DNA from: JASLCR01 sp964619585
Lineage (GTDB): Bacteria > Patescibacteriota > Saccharimonadia > Saccharimonadales > Saccharimonadaceae
NCBI GenBank assembly: GCA_964619585.1
Contig: CAZUCO010000001.1
Span: forward strand, 381,091 to 445,090
DNA: 64,000 bases
Reading direction: 5' to 3'
Position 1 is the first letter of the stretch. Every line of letters begins with the position of its first letter. Positions 42,167-50,367 of this stretch are shown here, one piece after another. Made by a program: the position numbers and the translations under genes. The notes beneath the pieces are model-generated. The model ran no database searches and was not told the DNA's origin. It saw nothing but the letters and a program-made list of their open reading frames with translations.

Positions 42167-43372
42167 CTATTCTTGATCTTTTTTCTTCTTACGGCGACGG
42201 AGGAAAGCTGGTGTATCATCTTCTTCATCTTCTGGCTCTGGTTCTTTCCACATATCAGGGGCAGACTCGTCAGCGAAGTGTTCTGCTGCTGCTGTTTGAT
42301 CAAGTTCCATGTTAACGCTTGAGATCTCTTCGTCTTTCATGGTATCAACAGAGGCAGATGGTTGCTGAACAGCTGTCGTTGGATGCTCAAGAGTGGCTGC
42401 TTGTTCCTCAAAGAATTCTGAGTCGAAGCCAGTCGCGATTACAGTAATCACAAGCTCGTCTTCCATCTCAGGTTTGAGTGTTGCACCGAAGATTATGTTG
42501 GCGTCCGGAGAAACTGCAGAGGTAATAATCTCAGCCGCTTCCTGGATTTCTGACATGCTCATGTCATAACCACCGGTAACGTTGAAGAGTACACCCTTTG
42601 CGCCATCAATAGAGACCTCGATCAGCGGGCTCTCAATTGCCTGCTGAGCAGCTTGTGCAGCACGCTCTTCACCGCTGGCACGGCCAATACCCATCAGTGC
42701 GGAGCCAGCATTGCTCATAATCGCCTTGACGTCTGCGAAGTCGAGGTTAATGAGTCCATGTTCAGTGATCAATTCAGAAATACCTTGCACACCCTGGCGA
42801 AGCACGTCATCGGCAATTTTGAAAGTCTCGAGTAGTGGCGTACGTCGATCGATCGTTTGGAGTAAGCGGTCGTTTGGAATCGTGATCAGAGTATCAACTT
42901 GCTTACCGAGTTGAGCGACTGCCCACTCTGCGTTCTGACGACGCTTCTCACCCTCAAAACTAAATGGCTTTGTAGCGACACCAACCACCAAGATACCGAG
43001 TTCACGAGCAATCTCTGCCACAATATGGCCAGCACCGGATCCGGTACCACCGCCAGCACCGATTGTGACAAATATCATGTCTGCACCCTCAAGCGCACTG
43101 CGGATCTCATCCCGTGATTCGTTCGCTGCCTCTTCACCTTTTGCTGGATCAGCACCAGCGCCAAGACCATTTGTCGCTTGCTTACCTAGATGGATCTTTA
43201 CATCAGCCTTTGAGTTATGAAGTGCCTGCGCATCCGTGTTCATGGCGATAAACTGCACACCATGCAGGCCAGCATCTTTCATGCGGTTTACTGCGCTACC
43301 GCCAGCGCCTCCGACTCCAATAACTTTAATACTTGCAAAAGTCTGGATTTCGCTTGGTTTTACTTCCGGCAT
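42167..43372 (-). CDS. ftsZ: Cell division protein FtsZ
   Basis: 401 residues, the tubulin-like GTPase of the division ring. The nucleotide motifs GVGGAGGSAVNRM and GAGGGTGSGAGHIVAEIA, and the T7 loop NLDFADVKAIM, are intact. An acidic/Gln-rich linker (about 320-375) leads to the C-terminal peptide DTPAFLRRRKKKKDQE, where FtsA binds. FtsA is encoded directly upstream. Confidence 0.97.
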   Translation of the reverse strand: MPEVKPSEIQTFASIKVIGVGGAGGSAVNRMKDAGLHGVQFIAMNTDAQALHNSKADVKIHLGKQATNGLGAGADPAKGEEAANESRDEIRSALEGADMIFVTIGAGGGTGSGAGHIVAEIARELGILVVGVATKPFSFEGEKRRQNAEWAVAQLGKQVDTLITIPNDRLLQTIDRRTPLLETFKIADDVLRQGVQGISELITEHGLINLDFADVKAIMSNAGSALMGIGRASGEERAAQAAQQAIESPLIEVSIDGAKGVLFNVTGGYDMSMSEIQEAAEIITSAVSPDANIIFGATLKPEMEDELVITVIATGFDSEFFEEQAATLEHPTTAVQQPSASVDTMKDEEISSVNMELDQTAAAEHFADESAPDMWKEPEPEDEEDDTPAFLRRRKKKKDQE

Positions 43373-43472
43373 GAAACGCTTTTCTCCCTCGCTTTTTCAC
43401 TAAACAAAAGTTTTACTCATTCTAGTATATCACTCTTGAATACAAAAATTAAATCTTCAATAATAACAGGGG

Positions 43473-44726
43473 TCAGGCTTTGAACCGACCCAAGAAACGG
43501 CTCAATACTCCGCCCGCTTTTTGTAGGCCCTCTTTAGCATTTTTGCTACTGAGTTTGCCAACTCCGCCACTAGTGTGTGTGACGAATTCGCGCTCGCCGT
43601 CAATCAGCATTAAGCCGATCGCGGTTGCAAATTCTGGCTTTTCAGCATCTTCACTTACACCACTAAAACCTTCAATTTTCCCAATCCGAGCCGCCAGGCC
43701 AAGCGATTTCTTAGCGAACTCAGTCATTTGCCGCATATTTGCACCACCACCAGTTAGGACCACGCCGCTCGGAAGTTGCCCAGCCCGACCAGCTTTTTTG
43801 AGTTCTTTATGTACTCCCTCAAAAATTTCCTCGAGTCGAGCCTCAACAATCTCGTCAATTTCACTTGAATCAAAAGTAAATACCTCATTATCACCTTTGA
43901 TACTGATACCAGCGTGGTCTGTACGCGGAATCGCAACCGCATGAGACACTTTCACTTTTTCAGCTATCTCAGGATCGGTCTTGAGCCCAATCGCCAAGTC
44001 ATTGGTAATATTATTTCCACCAATCGGAATAACACCGACATATTGCAGGTCACCTTCTTCAAATACGGCCACACTGGTAGTAGCTCCACCAAGGTCAATA
44101 ACTGCAACTCCATTCTCGAGCTGCTGCTCACGCACGACAGCCTTGGCAGCGCCAAGTACGCTCGGTACGATAGCGTGTCCTGCTACCTTGGCCATGTCAG
44201 CTGCTTTTTCGAGATTTTGCAGATGTGGCACCAAGACTGACACAACATTCGCATTGATCTCAAGCCGTGTGCCTGTCATACCAAGCGGATCTTTGATGTT
44301 GTCTTGGCCATCAAGTCGATAACTATGTGGGACGACTTCGATTACCTCACGGTTGGCTGGCACTTTGCCAGTTGTGGCAACTTCCTCTATCCGTGACAGG
44401 TCCTGTCGAGAGATTTCGTGATCAGGCGCACCAACAGCAATCATGCCATCAGCCTTTGTGCTTAGGACATGCTGACCGTTGATCGAAATAGTTGCCCCGT
44501 CAACTTGATAGCCACTCATCCGTTCAGCTTCACCAAGCGTATCATCGATCGCTCGAGCTGGACCAGTGAGTGTAACAACCACACCTTTACGCATACCGCT
44601 ATTAGGTGCTTTACCTACACCAACGATCGTTGGTGTACCTGTTGTTGGATCGATGTGCCCTACTACACATCGAACAGTCGTTGTTCCAATATCAAGACCG
44701 ACTGCATATCGCGCATTATCTTGCAT
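43473..44726 (-). CDS. ftsA: Cell division protein FtsA
   Basis: 417 residues, the actin-like membrane tether for FtsZ. VGLDIGTTTVRCVVG is the phosphate-1 loop, VIDLGGATTSVAVFEEG the phosphate-2 loop and GVVLTGGGANMRQMTEFAKK the adenosine motif. The C-terminus KAGGVLSRFLGRFKA is an amphipathic membrane-targeting helix. The message begins at the ATG: TGC-TATAAT ends 7 bases before it. Confidence 0.96.
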   Translation of the reverse strand: MQDNARYAVGLDIGTTTVRCVVGHIDPTTGTPTIVGVGKAPNSGMRKGVVVTLTGPARAIDDTLGEAERMSGYQVDGATISINGQHVLSTKADGMIAVGAPDHEISRQDLSRIEEVATTGKVPANREVIEVVPHSYRLDGQDNIKDPLGMTGTRLEINANVVSVLVPHLQNLEKAADMAKVAGHAIVPSVLGAAKAVVREQQLENGVAVIDLGGATTSVAVFEEGDLQYVGVIPIGGNNITNDLAIGLKTDPEIAEKVKVSHAVAIPRTDHAGISIKGDNEVFTFDSSEIDEIVEARLEEIFEGVHKELKKAGRAGQLPSGVVLTGGGANMRQMTEFAKKSLGLAARIGKIEGFSGVSEDAEKPEFATAIGLMLIDGEREFVTHTSGGVGKLSSKNAKEGLQKAGGVLSRFLGRFKA

Positions 44727-44733
44727 ATGTAGG

Positions 44734-44739
44734 ATTATA
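44734..44739 (-). promoter_or_regulatory. ftsA extended -10
   Basis: TGC-TATAAT, 7 bases (CCTACAT), ATG at 44726. It would drive ftsA-ftsZ-nrdR-thioredoxin-fold-VKOR as a leaderless transcript. Confidence 0.8.
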
Positions 44740-44808
44740 GCATAAGGACATAAGCGGAAAATAGTCCATCACGTCAACGCGTACCCGAAGTTGCCCCAAA
44801 CAACTACT

Positions 44809-45567
44809 CTAAAGTGTCAATATTTCCGCACCAGCTTCTGTCACAAGCACCGTATGCTCAAAATGTGCGCTCAAGCTACCGTCTCTCGTTGAGATAGTCC
44901 ATCCATCAGGGTGGTTAGAGTCAATTCTCTCGCCGCCAAGGGTTGCCATTGGCTCAATCGCAATCGTATCGCCCGCATGAAGGACAACACCAGTTCCTGC
45001 CCGGCCATAATTAGGCACCTCAGGTGGCATATGCATTTGATGACCGACACCATGCCCTACCAGCTCACGGATGACTCCCAGACCAGCTCCAGCCAATACT
45101 TTCTCAACGGCCGCAGAAATATCGCCAACACGCGTACCCTCACCCTTGATTGCATCGATCCCCGCATACAGGCTACGCTCCGTTGCACTCAATAGATGCT
45201 TCGCAGCACCTTTTGGCTTATCACCAATGACCATCGTCAATGCGCTGTCGGTTTTCATGTTTTTGTAAGTAATAACAAGGTCAAAGCTCACAATGTCGCC
45301 TACTTCAAACGACTCATCAGTCGGCACTCCGTGAACGATCTCATCATTTTTAGAAATACAGATAACATTTGGAAATCCGACTTCCTTTGTCTGATACGTG
45401 GCTACAGCCCCTCGTGCACTGATCTCTTTTGCCACATATGCGTCAACCTCCAGACCTGTCATACCGGGCTGGACATAGGTTTTTAGATTACCAAGAATCT
45501 CACCAAGGATCTTGCCCCCTTCGCGCATTGCTTGGATCTCAGCCTGAGTTTTGGTTGGCTGGGTCAT
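44809..45567 (-). CDS. map: Methionine aminopeptidase, type I
   Basis: 252 residues. It removes initiator Met after deformylation. The metal ligands are visible in order: FDLVITYKNMKTDSALTM (two Asp), GHGVGHQMHMPPEVPNYG (His), IAIEPMATLGG (Glu) and HFEHTVLVTEAG (Glu). The order map-adk resembles the end of the classical ribosomal protein operon, but no ribosomal genes adjoin it here. Confidence 0.96.
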   Translation of the reverse strand: MTQPTKTQAEIQAMREGGKILGEILGNLKTYVQPGMTGLEVDAYVAKEISARGAVATYQTKEVGFPNVICISKNDEIVHGVPTDESFEVGDIVSFDLVITYKNMKTDSALTMVIGDKPKGAAKHLLSATERSLYAGIDAIKGEGTRVGDISAAVEKVLAGAGLGVIRELVGHGVGHQMHMPPEVPNYGRAGTGVVLHAGDTIAIEPMATLGGERIDSNHPDGWTISTRDGSLSAHFEHTVLVTEAGAEILTL

Positions 45568-45574
45568 GATCTCG

Positions 45575-46126
45575 TTACACCAAACCGCGGTGCTCTAACT
45601 CCGCAAAGATCTTGTCGTGCACTTCACCGGCGGTACCAGTACCATCAATGTGAACAATCTTCACATCATCTTCAGCAAAACTACCCAAGACGGGGTACAT
45701 CTTTTGACGATAGATACTCATACGTCGAGCGATTGTCTCAGGCGTGTCTTCCATCCGACCGCGTCGTTCTAAGCGCTTCATAATCTCTGCCTCAGGCACC
45801 TCCAGTGCAATCACTAGATCAATCGTCTCGCCATTCTGCTCCATATAGCCAGCTAGCCACTCAGCCTGCTCCTTTGTACGCGGGAAACCATCGACGATTG
45901 TTTTCGGATAGTTTTTTGCTCGAGCATCCTTGATGGCTTCATCGAACACTTCGTAAGTTAGCTCGTCACTCACCAACTCACCAGACTTTAATACTTTGAT
46001 AACCTCAGAGTCCTTGCTATTTCGAAGCATTTCTCCAGTCGAGAGCCACTTCCATCCCTGACGTACTGCCAACATCTGTCCCTGCATGCTCTTTCCTGCC
46101 CCTGTCGGCCCAAAGAATAAAATCAC
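45575..46126 (-). CDS. adk: Adenylate kinase
   Basis: 183 residues from a GTG. P-loop FFGPTGAGKSMQGQ, STGEMLR, DGFPRTKEQAEW and the short lid RLERRGRMEDTPETIARR identify it. The lid is the short, zinc-free kind. Starts 24 bases after the YqeY gene. Confidence 0.94.
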   Translation of the reverse strand: MILFFGPTGAGKSMQGQMLAVRQGWKWLSTGEMLRNSKDSEVIKVLKSGELVSDELTYEVFDEAIKDARAKNYPKTIVDGFPRTKEQAEWLAGYMEQNGETIDLVIALEVPEAEIMKRLERRGRMEDTPETIARRMSIYRQKMYPVLGSFAEDDVKIVHIDGTGTAGEVHDKIFAELEHRGLV

Positions 46127-46149
46127 CCCGCTCTCACCTTTCCCTATCG

Positions 46150-46605
46150 TTACTTACTGAGTTGCTCTTTTACAATACGTGCGATAACTGCACCATCCGC
46201 CGTATTACCAAGCTTGGCTTTAACCGCACCAATCACCTGTCCCATCTGTTGCATGGTAGCGCCATCGATACCAGCAATCACTTGCTCAACCTCGAGACGA
46301 ACCTCATCTTCCGTCAATTGCTTTGGAAGATACTTTTCAAGTACCGCCACTTCTTTGGCTTCTTCTTCCGCGAGTTCTGGTCGGCCGTTCTGTTCATAGA
46401 GGGTGATCGATTCGCGACGCTTCTTCACCTCACGAGCAATCACTTGCTCAACCTCAGCGTCAGCAAGTCCTTCGTCACGCTTGTTTTGCGCCACCTCTTC
46501 GTTAAGAATCGCAGCCTTTAGGTTGCGTAACACATCGCCTTCAAAACGATTGCCGCCCAAAAGAGCGGCTTTCATATCGTTTTGGATTTGCTCCGTTAGA
46601 GCCAT
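46150..46605 (-). CDS. GatB/YqeY domain protein
   Basis: 151 residues of the YqeY family, related to the tail of amidotransferase subunit GatB. LTEQIQNDMKAALLGGNRFE, VLRNLKAAILNEEVAQNKRD and YLPKQLTEDEVRLEVEQVI are family signatures. It is adjacent to rpsU, as in many genomes. Its role is probably tRNA-related but not established. Confidence 0.92.
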   Translation of the reverse strand: MALTEQIQNDMKAALLGGNRFEGDVLRNLKAAILNEEVAQNKRDEGLADAEVEQVIAREVKKRRESITLYEQNGRPELAEEEAKEVAVLEKYLPKQLTEDEVRLEVEQVIAGIDGATMQQMGQVIGAVKAKLGNTADGAVIARIVKEQLSK

Positions 46606-46608
46606 CCG

Positions 46609-46824
46609 CTAGCGAACTCCTAGGCGCATTTTAGCCATTTTGTCGGCCTTACGTTCCTTGCGGATAATCGCTTTACTGCGACGCTCAGTTTTGCTAATTG
46701 GCTTCTGGAAGCGCATACTTGCTTTCGCTTCGCTCAGGACACCGCTCTGCAATACCTTACGATTAAAGCGACGAATAACGTTTTCGTTCGCTTCCTTCTG
46801 ATCTTTACGTGTTACTTGTACCAT
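46609..46824 (-). CDS. rpsU: 30S ribosomal protein S21
   Basis: 71 residues from the ATG at 46824; a longer frame to 46863 runs through the promoter. VTRKDQKEANENVIRRFNRK is the S21 core, followed by a basic tail (KAIIRKERKADKMAKMRLG). TTGTCA, 17, TACAAT ends 10 bases upstream, giving a leader of about 4 bases. Confidence 0.92.
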   Translation of the reverse strand: MVQVTRKDQKEANENVIRRFNRKVLQSGVLSEAKASMRFQKPISKTERRSKAIIRKERKADKMAKMRLGVR

Positions 46825-46834
46825 ATCGTTTGCT

Positions 46835-46863
46835 ATTGTAACAGATGTTAACAATGATGACAA
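46835..46863 (-). promoter_or_regulatory. rpsU promoter
   Basis: TTGTCA, 17-base spacer, TACAAT, 10 bases, ATG at 46824. The -35 overlaps the stop region of the upstream membrane protein gene. Confidence 0.8.
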
Positions 46864-47214
46864 CTACCGTGTTTTCCAATACTGAGCCATTGCTGCTAAA
46901 GCCCCGGCCACTAACATGACAGCAAACGGCAGAAGTACCAGTTGTTGGATGTGCTCAACTTGTTTCGTGATTGCGCTCACATATATGATCATCGCAATAA
47001 ACCCAGTCAGCAACACCGTGTGGCTGATCTTCAGATCAATCTTCTCAGTCCGCTCATCTTTTCCCTTGCCTAGCATTCGCCGAAATAGCGCCATTACAGC
47101 AACGCTCATCGCGATCACAATACCAACAGCAATAAAATATGTTACATAATTTGAGGTATCTGCACTCAGCCACTTATCGAGACTAAGTGTCAATTCTTGT
47201 AGTTGATCGATCAT
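46864..47214 (-). CDS. Small membrane protein of unknown function
   Basis: 116 residues with three helices (about 26-46, 65-85, 90-110) and a charged loop MLGKGKDERTEKIDLK. The ATG follows directly on the stop of the helix-turn-helix gene, with AAGGAGGAA as ribosome binding site. Such a pairing (small three-helix membrane protein plus Xre-type regulator) recurs in bacteria. Confidence 0.8.
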   Translation of the reverse strand: MIDQLQELTLSLDKWLSADTSNYVTYFIAVGIVIAMSVAVMALFRRMLGKGKDERTEKIDLKISHTVLLTGFIAMIIYVSAITKQVEHIQQLVLLPFAVMLVAGALAAMAQYWKTR

Positions 47215-47388
47215 CTATTCCTCCTTGCGTTCATACGAGAACACTTCATTAATATCAACATTGAAGTAGCGCGCAATGCGAAACGCCAATGCCAGCGATG
47301 GTGAATAGTTACCTTTTTCCATCATTAAAATTGTCTGCTTTGATACGTCCACCGCATCAGCAAGCTGTTGTTGCGACATACGGCGCAA
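47215..47388 (-). CDS. Xre-type helix-turn-helix regulator with an unclear start
   Basis: The frame reads Y-E-H-R-V-L-R-R then MSQQQLADAVDVSKQTILMM and EKGNYSPSLALAFRIARYF, a complete Xre/YgzD-like DNA-binding domain, ending VFSYERKEE. The only standard start in place is a TTG (47388), which would cut off part of helix 1 and the residues before it. The open frame runs to 47445, and upstream an ATG at 47457 is separated from it by an in-frame TAG (ATG-AAA-GGC-TAG). An ACG with AAAGG upstream, a nonsense mutation, or read-through are alternatives. Confidence 0.55.
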   Translation of the reverse strand: MRRMSQQQLADAVDVSKQTILMMEKGNYSPSLALAFRIARYFNVDINEVFSYERKEE

Positions 47389-47524
47389 GACACGATGTTC
47401 ATATACCGTGTTGTGGACTGTATCGACTTCTTTCTTTTTCGTACGCTAGCCTTTCATTAATAGTATTTGGAAAATTTCCCTATTCCCAATAGTACATAAT
47501 AGTTTTATAAAAGTAAAGTATTTT

Positions 47525-49246
47525 TTACTTTTTATCCAATGCTACTACATGAAGCAGCCGGCCCTCAACACTTCGTCGACCCATCCACTCATTGATATCC
47601 GGTTGATACCAGACGGAGATTTCAGCACCAACCTCAACAAAAAAATGATCCGGCGCATTAAATGCCAAAAACTGTAGTACAACACCACTGTTACTGCGGA
47701 CTTCGATTTTCACGTGCTGGCCATCCGTGCCCATACGTCGAACATGCATTACTATCAAATTATCCGAACGTAGAATTGGCTGAGGATTACCACTACCAAA
47801 TGGCTCAAGCGCCGCAATTTGTTTCACAAGCTCTTCACCTACATGATCAATCTCTGCGAGTACATCTTCCTCGGGCAGCAGCTTCTTTTGCTCATCAGTG
47901 AGTACAAGACCTGATTGATTGTAAAATTCATTTACTCGCTTTCGAAACGCTTCAATATTCTTGGTCGGTAGCGTGACACCAGCCGCTGCTCGATGTCCAC
48001 CACCTTTCGTGATGATATCGTCAGCGCTACGAATTGCATCAGCTGCCGAGAATCCGCCATAGCTGCGTGCACTCCCCTTTGTCTCATCGCCCATTTCCTG
48101 CAGTACAAATGTCGGTTTTTTGTACTTCTCAAGTAATTTTGCCGCCACAATCCCGACAATACCGTGGTTCCACTCAGGAGCACTCACGACAAGCACTGGA
48201 TCATCGGCATACTCCTCGGCTTGTAGGATCGCCGCTTTATAGATCTTGTCTTGATTAGACCGTCGCGTAGTATTGAGTACGTCGAGGGCTTGTGCTTTTT
48301 CGAGCGCGACAATACCATCAGTTGCAGTGAGCATATCAAGCGCTATCTGTGCCGTCTCGAGTCGCCCCGCCGCATTCATACGCGGGCCCAACCCAAAACC
48401 AAGGCTGCGCGCATTGACGGCTTCAGGCTCAACCTTGCTCACTGCCATCAGCGCCTTTAGACCCGGCCGTCGAGTCTTGCTCAGGACTTTTAGACCCCAG
48501 TAGACGTTGGCCCTATTCTCGTCCTTCAGCGTCACCACATCACACACTGTCCCCAGTGCTACGAGATCAAGAAGCCATTTCTCCTGCCCATCCTCAAGCC
48601 CACTGAGTCGAGTCTGCAAAGCTTGCACCAGTTTAAACGCCACACCACAGCCTGCGAGATCGAGAAACGGATAGAGTTTTGTAGATGCATCTTCAGATAT
48701 CAGGTAATTGTCTTTTAGTAACAAATTTTCATAAGCATCTGGATAGTCCTGTAGTAGCCGCTTTGGATTAATGACCGCCACAGCCGGTGGCTGCACGGGG
48801 GCAACATTGTGATGATCCGTCACGATCACATCGACCCCGAGTTCATTTGCCCGGACAATTTCCTTTTCACTGAGGCTACCACAATCTACAGTGACAATGA
48901 GACTTGCCCCACTTGCGGCAATCTTCTCAACTGCCTCAACCGTCAACCCATACCCCTCGACAAATCGATTTGGAATGAATGTCTCGACGATTTCAAATCC
49001 AAAGCTCTTAAACGCATCCAAAAGAATGGTCGTTGCCGTCAAACCATCGATATCATAGTCGCCATAGATTGTTATGTGTTCTTGCTTCTCATGTGCCGTG
49101 ACGAGACGATCCACCGCCTGTTTCATATCTGGCAGTAAAAATGGGTCATGTTTTGCATCATAGCTTGGATGCAAAAACGCTTCACGAGCCTGTGCTGTAT
49201 GAAGCCCCCGTTTCTTCAAGATTGCAGGAAAGATATCGGTACTCAT
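47525..49246 (-). CDS. recJ: Single-stranded-DNA-specific exonuclease RecJ
   Basis: 573 residues, a DHH-family 5'-3' exonuclease. Motifs in order: ITIYGDYDIDGLTATTIL, VTVDCGS, VIVTDHHNVAP, the middle GFGLGPRMNAAGRLE, and GHRAAAGVTLP of the DHHA1 domain. A C-terminal OB-fold follows (SGVVLQFLAFNAPDHF). It is complete in length. It lies 20 bases after a winged-helix gene. Confidence 0.95.
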   Translation of the reverse strand: MSTDIFPAILKKRGLHTAQAREAFLHPSYDAKHDPFLLPDMKQAVDRLVTAHEKQEHITIYGDYDIDGLTATTILLDAFKSFGFEIVETFIPNRFVEGYGLTVEAVEKIAASGASLIVTVDCGSLSEKEIVRANELGVDVIVTDHHNVAPVQPPAVAVINPKRLLQDYPDAYENLLLKDNYLISEDASTKLYPFLDLAGCGVAFKLVQALQTRLSGLEDGQEKWLLDLVALGTVCDVVTLKDENRANVYWGLKVLSKTRRPGLKALMAVSKVEPEAVNARSLGFGLGPRMNAAGRLETAQIALDMLTATDGIVALEKAQALDVLNTTRRSNQDKIYKAAILQAEEYADDPVLVVSAPEWNHGIVGIVAAKLLEKYKKPTFVLQEMGDETKGSARSYGGFSAADAIRSADDIITKGGGHRAAAGVTLPTKNIEAFRKRVNEFYNQSGLVLTDEQKKLLPEEDVLAEIDHVGEELVKQIAALEPFGSGNPQPILRSDNLIVMHVRRMGTDGQHVKIEVRSNSGVVLQFLAFNAPDHFFVEVGAEISVWYQPDINEWMGRRSVEGRLLHVVALDKK

Positions 49247-49266
49247 ACTAGCTCCCCGTGTCGTAT

Positions 49267-49575
49267 CTAGACTGGAGAGACATCAGTAGACCGTTTGCTA
49301 CGTGCCGATTGGTGCTGCTGACTCTTAATAACAATACTCTGGAGTTCCTTGAAGATCGGAAACTGTTTGTTGGTCGAGTAAATCTTGGTGTTGCCCTGCT
49401 TTTCACTAGAGAGAAAACCGACTTTCTCAAGCTTCTTAAGTTCACGCTGGATATTACCTGGATCCTCTTTAATAAGCTTCGCTAGACCTCTCACATGAGT
49501 ATGAAAATCTGGATATTTCGCATACACCACAACTATTTTTCGGCGCACACGACTGGTAATAAAAACGTCTAACAT
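49267..49575 (-). CDS. Winged helix-turn-helix regulator
   Basis: 102 residues. FHTHVRGLAKLIKEDPGNIQ then RELKKLEKVGFLSSEKQGNT and KIYSTNKQFPIFKELQSIVI is an ArsR-like winged helix with an ordinary recognition helix and wing; the last 15 residues are basic. There is no metal-binding Cys pair. GGGAGAG precedes the ATG. The gene is upstream of recJ and probably co-transcribed. Confidence 0.83.
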   Translation of the reverse strand: MLDVFITSRVRRKIVVVYAKYPDFHTHVRGLAKLIKEDPGNIQRELKKLEKVGFLSSEKQGNTKIYSTNKQFPIFKELQSIVIKSQQHQSARSKRSTDVSPV

Positions 49576-49664
49576 ACTCTCCCTTGGTCAGCTTAAAGTC
49601 TTGTTGTTTGTTCCTTTTATCGTAACACAATCTTACAACACCCTTCAACCCATTCAGTGCAGAA

Positions 49665-50321
49665 TTATTGCCAATTAAGCACAATTTGGTTGATTTTTGC
49701 AATCGTTTCTTCATGGCTTGGAATAGTGTTGTCGTCATAATAATGATCGATACCCATGAAGTTTGTCTTAACGTCAAGAATATGGAGCTCATCGGCAACA
49801 ATATGTAATTTATCAACCGCTGGAACAGTCGCAACCGGAGTGGCTACGACAACTTTCGCTGTACGAATCGGCTTCAAGAAGTCCATAGCAACATCGATAC
49901 TTGCTCCGTTATCCAATCCATCGGCCACCAAAATCACTACTCTATCTCTTAGCAATTCATCAGATATAATTCCGCCATCACCAAGCAAGCGATTTATCTT
50001 TTGAAATGCTTCTCGTTTTTTTTCCTCCAAGTAGCCATGGAACTCGCTTGCATATGATTCGATTTCGCCCGCAGAGAACATGCCATTATAGGTAAAACTA
50101 CCGCTCTGAGACACCCCACCAAAACTCATACTCTCGCCGGGCACCTCGATGTCTTCAATGAGAAGCATTGTGAGAACACAGTGCAAGGCCGAAGCAATCT
50201 GCTCACCCACGAGTACAGCACCATCAGAGAGCGCAACCACTGCACAGTTCTCATAACGATACTTTTCAACTAGCTGCTGGGCAAGAAGTGCCCCTGCTTG
50301 CCCACGATTTTCAAAATACAT
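49665..50321 (-). CDS. Phosphoribosyltransferase-fold protein
   Basis: 218 residues. The PRPP-binding loop region is VVILVADGLDNGASIDVAMD, close to the usual VDDGLATGAT consensus but with ADGLDNGAS. The family is a type I PRTase resembling those annotated as phosphoribosyltransferase-like hydrolases. The acceptor is unknown; altered loop residues suggest a non-standard substrate or loss of activity. AAGGA precedes the ATG. Divergent from priA. Confidence 0.78.
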   Translation of the reverse strand: MYFENRGQAGALLAQQLVEKYRYENCAVVALSDGAVLVGEQIASALHCVLTMLLIEDIEVPGESMSFGGVSQSGSFTYNGMFSAGEIESYASEFHGYLEEKKREAFQKINRLLGDGGIISDELLRDRVVILVADGLDNGASIDVAMDFLKPIRTAKVVVATPVATVPAVDKLHIVADELHILDVKTNFMGIDHYYDDNTIPSHEETIAKINQIVLNWQ

Positions 50322-50354
50322 ACTTCCTTAAGTGTATCAGAAGTACAGAAGAAG

Positions 50355-50360
50355 TATAAT
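50355..50360 (+). promoter_or_regulatory. priA -10 element
   Basis: TATAAT, 7 bases (GAGCTAC), ATG at 50368. An ATG three codons earlier straddles this element. Confidence 0.7.
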
Positions 50361-50367
50361 GAGCTAC

